Shown one piece after another: positions 1 through 7,280 of a stretch of DNA of 7,401 bases. The stretch's first letter is position 1. The number at the start of each line of letters is the position of its first letter. Origin of the DNA: Puniceicoccaceae bacterium. Its GTDB lineage: Bacteria > Verrucomicrobiota > Verrucomicrobiia > Opitutales > Coraliomargaritaceae. The stretch spans positions 1 through 7,401 of the forward strand of contig PWZW01000077.1 in NCBI GenBank assembly GCA_003567255.1, given 5' to 3'. The notes beneath the pieces were generated by a model that was not told the origin of the DNA, made no database searches, and saw nothing but the letters and a program-made list of their open reading frames with translations. A program made the translations under genes and the position numbers.

Positions 1-2045
1 GGGCTTCCCCCTGAGATGGCTCGCATCACGTCGTTACTCATAACGCCATCCACGGTGGAAACAAGCTGGCGATAAAGTTCGGGCATTTGGCGCTGCGCCC
101 GAGCAAAGGCTTCCGACCGGAAGCCCGGGTCCGTTAGGTAAGCGGCAATCAGTTGGAGCTGAAACTCGAGGTCTTCGGGGGTCGTGGCACCCCCAAAACT
201 GAAGTGGTCTGTGGATACATCAAAGTGCGCGGACACGGTGCGTCCGGCAAAAACCCGCTGCAGTTGGTCCAGATTATAAGCCCCGAGGCCGCCCTCAACG
301 AAGGAAGCACTGGCGAGCAAGCCAAGCGCCATCTCCGATTCGTCCAGTGTTAAGGTTCCCGAGCCAATCCGTAGAATGACCCGGACGGTTCCGGCTTCAT
401 AGTCGGTTTGTTTGAAATTGAGCCGCAGGCCATTTTCAAAAACGAGCTGGTGGATACCGAGTGCCTCATCCTCCGCGTGCGCGCGGACTTCGCTCCCAAG
501 ACCAAACGCTTCGTAGGGCCAGGGAATCAATTCATCCGCGTCGGGTGCGGTGACGGGCGCGGCCGCAGCGGTGAGAAAAGCTTCGCCGAGGGCCTTTTCA
601 GGGTCCTCGATGCTCAGGTTTCCGCTGACAAACACAGAGCGCCCTTCCTCTGACCAAAGCTCCCGAAAGGCCGCATTGATCGCAGTGACCTCAACGTTCT
701 CGGCGAAAGCTTCGATCAGAGCAAGGTTGGCCTCGGGACTCAAAAAGACGCGGTCGCTGGCGATGGAGCGCATGAGTGCATCGGAAAGGTTTCGTGAGCG
801 GCGAGTCGTCGCCGCGGCCACCGCATTGCGGGCGTCAGCCCGGAGGTTGGCCAGCGCCTCGGCAACTTCGCCCTCGGTGAAGCCGTGTTCCAAGGCACGG
901 CGAAGCTCGTTTTCCGCCACCGTCAGGGCGGCGGCCCAATCTTCCGGACGGGTCGTGAAGTCAACTCCAGCGATTTCGAAGAACTCAAGGAAATCAAACT
1001 GATAGGCCACCCCACTGGAAAAAGGTGCTTCGGGCTCATCAGCGATTCGTGCGAAACGACGATTGAGCACATTCAGGGCGAGGGACTCTTTCAGGTTTGC
1101 AAAGCGCTGCGCTTCCGAGTCGGGCCTCGGCTGATAGGGACGTCCACTCAAAATGGATACACGGGTCGCCGGAGCTTCACGGTCGCTGTGGAGCCTGGCC
1201 GCAAATTCGGGCTGCGTAAAGTCACCAATCCCGACCTCCGGCATGGGAGCGGTCGGTGTGTCCATGCTGGCAAATTTTTCTTCGATTTTGGCTTCAAATG
1301 CCGCCGGATCAACGTCCCCAACCACCACGAGGACCATATTGTCGGCACGGTACCATGTCTCATAAAAATCGACAAATAGGGCTCTATCCGCAGTTTCAAT
1401 GACAGAGCGCAGACCGATGGGAAAGCGCTCCGGGATGATGGAATCGGGCGCAACGAAGGACCAAAGGGCAAGCATCCGCCGAAATCCCGTACTGTCACGA
1501 TCCCGCTTTTCGGAGAGAATAACCCCCCGCTCACTCTCGATCTCCGCCGGTTCGATGAGCAATTTATCGGCGTAATCGCGTAAGACTTGGAGCCCTTCGG
1601 TGGTGAACGCATCAGTGTTTTCCGGAAGTTCCAGCTTGTAGACCGTTTCATCAAAACCAGTGTGGGCATTGGTGTCTGGCCCAAAGGCCATACCGAGGGT
1701 CTGCAAAAATTCGACCAGTTCCCCCGGGGAGTAATTTTCCGAGCCCTTGAAAGCCATGTGTTCCAGGAAGTGAGCGAGGCCTCGCTGGGCTTCGGTTTCG
1801 TTGATCGAGCCCGCCCCCACGTAGAGGCGAAGGCTCACCCGCCCGGGCGGTTCGGTGTTTGGCATGATCGCGTAGCGCAGGCCGTTATCCAAACGGCCAA
1901 AGTGGACCTTCGCGTCCACCGGCAAATCACTGCGCTCGTGCGTGAATTCAACCTTTGGGCTAAAGCCGGTTTCCGCCGGGGAATCAACGGCCCCGAAAGC
2001 AACGAGTAGGGTCAGGAGGGAAAGGTAAAAGAGTTTATTTATCAT
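1..2045 (-). CDS. Secreted M16 family zinc metallopeptidase, PqqL/FusC type (3' end outside window)
   Basis: Predicted periplasmic zinc endopeptidase that cleaves peptides or small unfolded proteins. The frame is open from the ATG at 2045 to the window edge, 681 codons; PqqL-type members have about 930, so roughly 250 C-terminal residues are missing. Residues 1-24 look like a Sec signal peptide (K4, hydrophobic 5-20, cleavage after S22-P23-A24), with no lipobox Cys. Residues 48-195 form the catalytic M16 domain: the inverted zinc motif HFLEH gives H92, E95 and H96, and E172 in ESERGV sits 76 residues on, as expected for the third ligand. FGPDTNAHTGFDETVY (121-136) is typical of the PqqL subfamily. 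An M16_C-like domain follows at about 210-400. A second M16 repeat starts near 533 (FENGLRLNFKQTD) without a zinc motif, as is usual for the inactive half. The start lies 58 bases after the ATPase stop with no terminator between, suggesting co-transcription. No Shine-Dalgarno is visible; a GTG at 2087 is in frame but would spoil the signal peptide. The natural substrate is unknown. Confidence 0.95.
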   Translation of the reverse strand, partial: MINKLFYLSLLTLLVAFGAVDSPAETGFSPKVEFTHERSDLPVDAKVHFGRLDNGLRYAIMPNTEPPGRVSLRLYVGAGSINETEAQRGLAHFLEHMAFKGSENYSPGELVEFLQTLGMAFGPDTNAHTGFDETVYKLELPENTDAFTTEGLQVLRDYADKLLIEPAEIESERGVILSEKRDRDSTGFRRMLALWSFVAPDSIIPERFPIGLRSVIETADRALFVDFYETWYRADNMVLVVVGDVDPAAFEAKIEEKFASMDTPTAPMPEVGIGDFTQPEFAARLHSDREAPATRVSILSGRPYQPRPDSEAQRFANLKESLALNVLNRRFARIADEPEAPFSSGVAYQFDFLEFFEIAGVDFTTRPEDWAAALTVAENELRRALEHGFTEGEVAEALANLRADARNAVAAATTRRSRNLSDALMRSIASDRVFLSPEANLALIEAFAENVEVTAINAAFRELWSEEGRSVFVSGNLSIEDPEKALGEAFLTAAAAPVTAPDADELIPWPYEAFGLGSEVRAHAEDEALGIHQLVFENGLRLNFKQTDYEAGTVRVILRIGSGTLTLDESEMALGLLASASFVEGGLGAYNLDQLQRVFAGRTVSAHFDVSTDHFSFGGATTPEDLEFQLQLIAAYLTDPGFRSEAFARAQRQMPELYRQLVSTVDGVMSNDVMRAISGGS

Positions 2046-2103
2046 AGCTAAAATATGCTGAGTCCGGAGACACCCAAAGAGTTCCACTTGTTATCAAATT
2101 CAG

Positions 2104-4803
2104 TCAACGAAGCGATGCCGTTCGCGAGGGCAGGGTGTGAAAGGCTTTGGGGTGACAGGTGAGGATGATTACCTGAAGCCCACGCTGCGCGGCCCGGTTC
2201 AGCATCGTGAGGACACCTTCCAAACGCTCGGCATCGGTGTGGGTGAAGGCATCGTCAAAGACAATCGGCAGGCGACCTTCGTGATCGGCCGCCAACAGCT
2301 CGGCCGTGGCAAGGCGCACCGCCGTGGCGACTTGTTCACGTGCGCCATGGCTGAGTTCATCAAAGCCAAAGGCCCCGGCTTCCGTCCGGGCGAGCGTGAT
2401 GCCCTGCATCCCCTCCGGTCCGAGCGCTAGCTGCACCCCACCCTCAGGACCAAAGACCGCGCTGAGGTAGTGGTTTATCCGCTGCACCAGAGGTGCGCTA
2501 TGCGCGGCCGCCATTCGACTTTTTTCTTCGTTAAACAACTCGGCAAGGAGGGCGACCGCACCCGCCTGATCTGCCTCTCTTTGGTGACGCTCACGGGCAA
2601 GGGCCAAAGCCCCCTCGGCCTTCTCCAGTTCGGCAGCTGGATCTTCGCTGCCATCGCGCTCCAAAAGGGCCTTCGCCGCGCTCCGCTCGTTACGTGCCTG
2701 CGTGAGCTTTTCGCGGCACTGGTGGCTTGATTGCTGTAAACGTCCGAGGTCCTCGCGGACTTGATCCAACTGCAACCGTGCCAGCGTGGCTTCCATGTTT
2801 GTGGCTTTGGCAGACTCCTCCGCTGAGGCTGCCTTGGCGGCTTTCAAGCGCTTTGCGCGGGTTTCCGCATCTCCTTCCGCATCCACCCAAGCTCCCCAAC
2901 GGCCACGCTTGCTGGCGAGCTCACTTGCCCGGGTATGCTGCACATCAGACGCATCCACCCAGGCTTGACGTTCCCGCTCGTGCCGGGCACGGAGCTGCTC
3001 GACCTCGTGCTGGGCGATTTTTTCCTTTGCGCGTAAGTCGGCCAGCGCATCCTCAGCTTTTTGCAGCGCATCCAGGACCTGATCAAGGGAGGCGGCGGAC
3101 AAGGTCGGTTCCGCACCTTGCTCACGTCGCTTGAGTGTAGCCTTCGCAAGCGTATATTTTTCCTCGGCGGCCGCTATCCGCCCGGCAAAAGTTTCACCTG
3201 CCTTTTCCTCAATCCGCTGGCTGAGGTGCTCCATCGCGCTTTCAAGGTTTTTTCGCTTTTCCAAGGTGGCGGCAGCGGCCTCCAAATCCGCAACCTCCAG
3301 ATCGGTAAGTTTCGCTGTCATGGCTCGACGGGCATCGGCGTTACTGAGGCGCACTTTGGCGAGCGCCTCTCCCCCGCCGGGACGGAGGCGCACAGTCAGT
3401 TCATCATTGACCCTCAGCTCGGTAGCCTCGGTAAGGCGGACCACCTCACCCTGCTTCAGGACTTGCCCGGCGAGCAAGACCGCGCCCTCACCCTCGGTCC
3501 ATTCAAGATCCGCCGCCATCGCCTCCAGCGCTGACTCCGTCCGGTCAATTGTCCCCTGCAAGGTGCGCAAACACTCGAGCTCAGCCTCGCTCACCGGTGG
3601 AAGCGTGAGGAGAGCCTCACGCTTGGCTTTCTGCTCCCGCGTCAAGGCATCGACGATTTCGCGGGTTTTTTTGAGCGATTCCATAGCATCGGCGGCCCGC
3701 AGCAATTCTGCACGCGCCCGCAGCCAATCAACACGCCGGGCAGATTGTTCCGCTGCCTCGGCCACCGCGACCCTTGCTTTCTCTTTGCCTTCCAGGAGGT
3801 GTTCACAAGTATCGCTCGCTTGCTTGGCCTCAGCAACCTTTGCCTGGCTTGGCGCCAAGGTCGCCTCGATTGCGGAAATCTCGTTTTCCAATTGGATCAT
3901 TTGCTCAATGCGCCCGCGCAACTCCAGATAGGTGGCCTCGGCTCGTTTGCTCACCTCGCGCTGCTCCGCGACCCGTTCCTCAAGCGCTTTTCCTGAAGTT
4001 AATTTCTTTTGAAGACTTTCGATGCGCTCCTCCATTTCAAGAAGACTTGCCTCTAGATCGCGGATGTCCCGTTCCGCGGCATGAAACCGCCCCACCGCAC
4101 CCTCCAGGGCGGAGGTCTTTTTTCGGGCTTGTTCGCAGACGTGCTCAGCCGCTTCCACGGCGTCTTCAGCCACCTTTAAAGAGGAACCGGCCTTTGGCTT
4201 TCCACTGCTGACAAAAAGACCCGCCGCCTCTGCAGCGAAGTACTGAGCGACCAATTCGTCCTTTGCTGAGGTCAGGACAGCAGCCCCACCCTCTTCTTGC
4301 AGACGCTTCAGTAAGTCACTGGCAGCCGCCTTGCTGGCGCCCTCCGGACTCTGGTGGGAATCGCCCTGCCGAATGAGCAAATGGGGCCAGCATAGCTCCA
4401 ATGCTGCCTTTGCCCCCTTGCCCGCAGCCATGTCGATACCACCGAGGAGGGCGGAGAGGCGCATCTCCGCAGCTTCATCGCTGAGGCTTTCGCCCTTATC
4501 GGAGCTGAGTCGAAAACTCCCCCCAGCCGCACCCCCAAAGTGCTTTTCCGCAAGCCATGCGCACGCTCCAACGCGAAAGCGCAGCTCCACCTCCGGACGT
4601 CCTGCGCTGGCCTTTGGCAACATCTCCGCGTGTAGCTTCCCACCGGTTTTTGCCCTCAGGAAAAGGATCCGGTGCAAGGCCTCGACCAAGGTTGACTTAC
4701 CAGACTCATTAGGCCCTCCGACCACCGTCACCTTAGGGTCGAAAACCACTGTTGTATCTTTATGGATACGGTAGTTGCGAATAGCAATTGAGATTAGTTC
4801 CAT
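2104..4803 (-). CDS. Rad50/SbcC/YhaN-like coiled-coil ATPase
   Basis: Cytoplasmic ABC/SMC-type ATPase of 899 residues, expected by family to bind DNA and work in repair or DNA processing. The N-terminal half-domain has Walker A GPNESGKS (30-37) and a Rad50-like Q-loop IRQGD (Q146). Residues about 205-430 and 500-765 are rich in Glu, Lys, Arg, Ala and Leu and read as two long antiparallel coiled-coil arms. The C-terminal half-domain has signature LSHGAREQ (817-824), Walker B LPIVFDD (845-851; DD where many relatives have DE), D-loop-like THTD (854-857) and H-loop His884 in LTCH. No CxxC zinc hook lies between the arms; instead about 432-486 is a short Gly- and Val-rich, probably beta-structured insert, a layout I associate with YhaN-like rather than Rad50 proteins. 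The N-terminus MELISIAIRNYR matches the family start, so the ATG at 4803 is favoured although no Shine-Dalgarno precedes it. No SbcD/YhaO-like nuclease gene is in the window. It probably shares a transcript with the M16 gene downstream. The fold is certain; the specific function is not. Confidence 0.93.
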   Translation of the reverse strand: MELISIAIRNYRIHKDTTVVFDPKVTVVGGPNESGKSTLVEALHRILFLRAKTGGKLHAEMLPKASAGRPEVELRFRVGACAWLAEKHFGGAAGGSFRLSSDKGESLSDEAAEMRLSALLGGIDMAAGKGAKAALELCWPHLLIRQGDSHQSPEGASKAAASDLLKRLQEEGGAAVLTSAKDELVAQYFAAEAAGLFVSSGKPKAGSSLKVAEDAVEAAEHVCEQARKKTSALEGAVGRFHAAERDIRDLEASLLEMEERIESLQKKLTSGKALEERVAEQREVSKRAEATYLELRGRIEQMIQLENEISAIEATLAPSQAKVAEAKQASDTCEHLLEGKEKARVAVAEAAEQSARRVDWLRARAELLRAADAMESLKKTREIVDALTREQKAKREALLTLPPVSEAELECLRTLQGTIDRTESALEAMAADLEWTEGEGAVLLAGQVLKQGEVVRLTEATELRVNDELTVRLRPGGGEALAKVRLSNADARRAMTAKLTDLEVADLEAAAATLEKRKNLESAMEHLSQRIEEKAGETFAGRIAAAEEKYTLAKATLKRREQGAEPTLSAASLDQVLDALQKAEDALADLRAKEKIAQHEVEQLRARHERERQAWVDASDVQHTRASELASKRGRWGAWVDAEGDAETRAKRLKAAKAASAEESAKATNMEATLARLQLDQVREDLGRLQQSSHQCREKLTQARNERSAAKALLERDGSEDPAAELEKAEGALALARERHQREADQAGAVALLAELFNEEKSRMAAAHSAPLVQRINHYLSAVFGPEGGVQLALGPEGMQGITLARTEAGAFGFDELSHGAREQVATAVRLATAELLAADHEGRLPIVFDDAFTHTDAERLEGVLTMLNRAAQRGLQVIILTCHPKAFHTLPSRTASLR

Positions 4804-4843
4804 AAGGCAGTGGAACCAACCATTCCCGAGGACGGACCCGCAC

Positions 4844-4859
4844 TCAATATTGAATTCAA
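4844..4859. repeat. Two overlapping short palindromes before the ATPase gene
   Basis: TCAATATTGA (4844-4853) and TTGAATTCAA (4850-4859) are perfect 10-base palindromes that share four bases. The 16-base AT-rich stretch lies between the receptor terminator and the ATPase start, about 40 bases upstream of that ATG, where an operator or promoter element would sit. Part of it overlaps the terminator's T tract. I see no good -35/-10 pair here, so any regulatory role is a guess. Confidence 0.25.
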
Positions 4860-4893
4860 AAAAAGGCTGGTCCCGCCTCAGCGAAACCAGCCT
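4858..4893 (-). terminator. Rho-independent terminator of the receptor gene
   Basis: Read on the minus strand, AGGCTGGT pairs perfectly with ACCAGCCT. Inside it TTCGC can pair with GCGGG (two G-T pairs) around a TGAG loop, giving a 13-pair stem in 30 bases (4893-4864). The last T of the stem continues into a run of seven Ts (4864-4858). It lies 36 bases past the receptor stop codon at 4930. On the plus strand no T run follows the stem, so it should work for minus-strand transcripts only. It separates the receptor from the ATPase gene transcriptionally. Confidence 0.93.
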
Positions 4894-4929
4894 CCCTATG
4901 GACAGGTGGACTCAACCTGAAAAGATAGA

Positions 4930-7230
4930 TTAGAAGGTAAATTCGAGTCCGGCATAGAGGAAGCGTGGCTGCCCGGGACGGGGGCCATGCGGCAAACGGG
5001 ACGCAATGTACTCCCGGTCGAGCAGGTTGTTTGCACCGAGCAACAGCGTTGCGGTGGGGTTGAGCTGGTAGCGCGCACTCAAATCGAGGAGGAAGTAACT
5101 ATCATTCTTACCAAAGCGCGCATCCGGCGTCCCGTCGGGACGCTGCTCATTGCTCACATTGCTGGCCGTGCCAAAGGTGGAATCGACGTAAACTGCATCC
5201 ACGTAGAGACCCAGGGGTCCATATTCGATCCCTGTACCCAAACTGACCTGATAGGTGGGTACGCTGGGCAACTTCGCTCCACGCCGACCACCGGAAAAGA
5301 TAGATTCCGCGTCGCTACTGCTCACATCGTTGCGAAGCTCAGCCTCAGTGTAGGTGAAGGCGATGAACGAGGGCATATTGAATGACCACCCGTTGGCAAT
5401 ACCGGGATCATAGCTGGCGGACAGCTCAATCCCATAGGAACGGGCCTGTCCGATATTTTCAGTGGTGCCACCACCGATCCCGGATCCTCCCGTATTATCC
5501 GGGACGATGAGATTGTCGAAATCGGTCCAGAAAAATACAGCCTCCGCAGAAAAAGCCTGTTCCGCTTTCCTGTATCGGTAACCCAGCTCAAATGCATTCG
5601 AAGTTTCTTCTTCCAGCCCGCCATTCACCGCCGCACTCGGGCCAGGCGTAGCAAATCCGCGGAAAGCACTGGCAAAAACCGTGTTGCGCTCATCGATGCG
5701 ATAGAGAACGCCACTCCCATAGGCAAAAACATCGAGGCTGGTGCTGCCGGAGGGCTGGCCCGGGCGTCTGTCTTCGTTTTTCAAGCGCAGGTTCTCGTAA
5801 CGAATTCCGGGTGTGAAGGTCCAATCACCCTTCGATATCTCGTCGCGCAACGAAATCGCCAACGCCGTGACGGTGCCCCGACGGTTGTCCTGCGAGCCGG
5901 GAGCCCCCGTAAACACGCCCGTTATCCCACCGCTATTGTTCTGAACAAAATTAGTCTCTTCCTGAAAGCGATCCTCATAGTCCTGGTGCAAGCGCACGCC
6001 CAGCTCAAGCCTGTGGTCCCACTCGCCGAGCTCGAACTGATGTTCAGCAAAGGTTTGAATACCCACCGCACGATAGTCGCGATTATTGTTCCGTACGCGA
6101 AGCGTGCCCTCCTCTGTCCCTCTTAAAACGTCCAGATGTGTGCCCTCTTCCGCGATTGCCTGAGACAGGTTTCGCCGGTTGGCACCACCAGGTCGAGTGG
6201 CGTCCGTAGCAACGTCGGTCGAAACTTCCTGCAGCTTAAACCACGCGCGACTGAAATCGTTAATATAGCCGACCGTGCTTATCCGGGTTTCCGGAGAGAC
6301 ATCCACGATGTGCTTCAGAGATAGTCGGTATTGCTCAGTTTGAATATTATCAAAACGACTCCCCGAGTAGCGGCGAAAAGGATCCGCCCGAAAATCTTCC
6401 GTGGTTAAACCCAAGTAGGTTTCGTCCGCATCGAGGTCTGTGTAGCCTGCCTTCAGCTCAATGCGCTGGTAATTTTGGGTCGTGGGTTCCCAGAACAGTT
6501 TGACCATGGGCTCAAACTTTTTGAAACCTGTCGCGTCACTCGCTGGCGATGCGGCTGTCCCATCAATCGTTTTGAAGCCATCTGTCTGGCGATAGTAAAT
6601 TTCTGCCAGATAGCCAAAGTTCCCGTTTTCGGTCGAAAACACATCGCCATACCATGCGTGTGTCCGAAACTCGTTCTCCGAACCATAAATCAGCCGGGCA
6701 TAGCCACTCCGTTCCTCAGGAATCGCCGTTGAAAGATAATTAAGCGCCCCTCCTGTGATTTGCGGACCATAACGGACTTGGCTAGAGCCTTTAATCACCT
6801 CAATCCCGCGCATCCGCCCCGTCGTTGGCGTGTAATAAGCCGCCGGAGCCGCGTAAGGAGCTGGTGCGACGAGGATCCCATCTTCCATCACCGTTACATT
6901 TGAACTCCGCGTTGAACCGATGCCCCGCACGCTGATGTTCGGGAACAGACCGAAGCCGTCCTCCGTTCGGTAGTAAACGCCAGGCACGCGACGGATCGCT
7001 TGGTCGATGTTATCGTAGTTAAACGTCGTCAACGATTCAGAATCAATGAAGCTTGCGGAGCCGGGAATATCAAAAGCCAAGTCCGCCGAGCCCACGACTT
7101 CGAAAGCCTCCAAACGCTCCAGCCCTCCACGCGGACCGGCGCCTTCGTCGGCTTGCCCGTAGCTCGCCAACGCGAGCGAGAACCCTAAGCTCCCAATTAA
7201 AGTAAGTGTCTGTGCCTTTGTCATGTTCAT
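4930..7230 (-). CDS. TonB-dependent outer-membrane receptor, FecA (ferric citrate) type
   Basis: Outer-membrane gated beta-barrel of 766 residues predicted to import a ferric chelate, most likely ferric citrate or a related siderophore, with energy from TonB-ExbB-ExbD. Residues 1-27 form a signal peptide (hydrophobic 8-22, cleavage after GQA27). A TonB-box-like LEAFEVVGS (40-48) leads straight into the plug domain (about 50-170). The plug shows FecA-family motifs: GLFPNISVRGIGSTRS (94-109), VMEDGILVAPAPYAAPAAYY (114-133), IEVIKGSSQVRYGP (143-156) and GGALNYLSTAIP (160-171). The rest is barrel, ending NNLLDREY then PRFLYAGLEFTF, whose final Phe is the usual BAM recognition residue. It lacks the extra N-terminal signalling domain of E. 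coli FecA, and no fecI/fecR genes are visible, so sigma/anti-sigma signalling through it is unlikely. A Fur-like site 59 bases upstream suggests repression by iron. The start at 7230 is preceded by a weak GAG only; a second ATG at 7224 is possible. Substrate assignment within the FecA family is tentative. Confidence 0.95.
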   Translation of the reverse strand: MNMTKAQTLTLIGSLGFSLALASYGQADEGAGPRGGLERLEAFEVVGSADLAFDIPGSASFIDSESLTTFNYDNIDQAIRRVPGVYYRTEDGFGLFPNISVRGIGSTRSSNVTVMEDGILVAPAPYAAPAAYYTPTTGRMRGIEVIKGSSQVRYGPQITGGALNYLSTAIPEERSGYARLIYGSENEFRTHAWYGDVFSTENGNFGYLAEIYYRQTDGFKTIDGTAASPASDATGFKKFEPMVKLFWEPTTQNYQRIELKAGYTDLDADETYLGLTTEDFRADPFRRYSGSRFDNIQTEQYRLSLKHIVDVSPETRISTVGYINDFSRAWFKLQEVSTDVATDATRPGGANRRNLSQAIAEEGTHLDVLRGTEEGTLRVRNNNRDYRAVGIQTFAEHQFELGEWDHRLELGVRLHQDYEDRFQEETNFVQNNSGGITGVFTGAPGSQDNRRGTVTALAISLRDEISKGDWTFTPGIRYENLRLKNEDRRPGQPSGSTSLDVFAYGSGVLYRIDERNTVFASAFRGFATPGPSAAVNGGLEEETSNAFELGYRYRKAEQAFSAEAVFFWTDFDNLIVPDNTGGSGIGGGTTENIGQARSYGIELSASYDPGIANGWSFNMPSFIAFTYTEAELRNDVSSSDAESIFSGGRRGAKLPSVPTYQVSLGTGIEYGPLGLYVDAVYVDSTFGTASNVSNEQRPDGTPDARFGKNDSYFLLDLSARYQLNPTATLLLGANNLLDREYIASRLPHGPRPGQPRFLYAGLEFTF

Positions 7231-7280
7231 AATAACTCAAATTCGGGACTGAGTCTCATTAACGACAAAAGCGGGTCAAG

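Noticed and set aside
550..1379. Plus-strand open frames of 150 and 164 codons inside the peptidase gene
   Set aside because: They lie opposite the M16 frame, which has a zinc motif and continuous family similarity. Their Arg- and Ser-rich sequence is typical of antisense shadows.
1148..1684. 178-codon minus-strand frame
   Set aside because: It overlaps the M16 peptidase in another frame on the same strand and has no protein-like motifs. The M16 frame is open throughout, so there is no frameshift to explain.
2046..2087. Earlier GTG start (2087) or a separate promoter for the M16 gene
   Set aside because: The GTG would add 14 residues in front of a good signal peptide. A TTGGGT/TATTTT pair with 16-base spacing exists, but transcription would begin at the ATG itself, and the match is weak.
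3131..3931. 266-codon open frame on the plus strand inside the ATPase gene
   Set aside because: It is antisense to a gene with complete family motifs, is dominated by Ser, Arg and Ala, and shows no recognisable motif. It is a composition shadow of the coiled-coil coding sequence.
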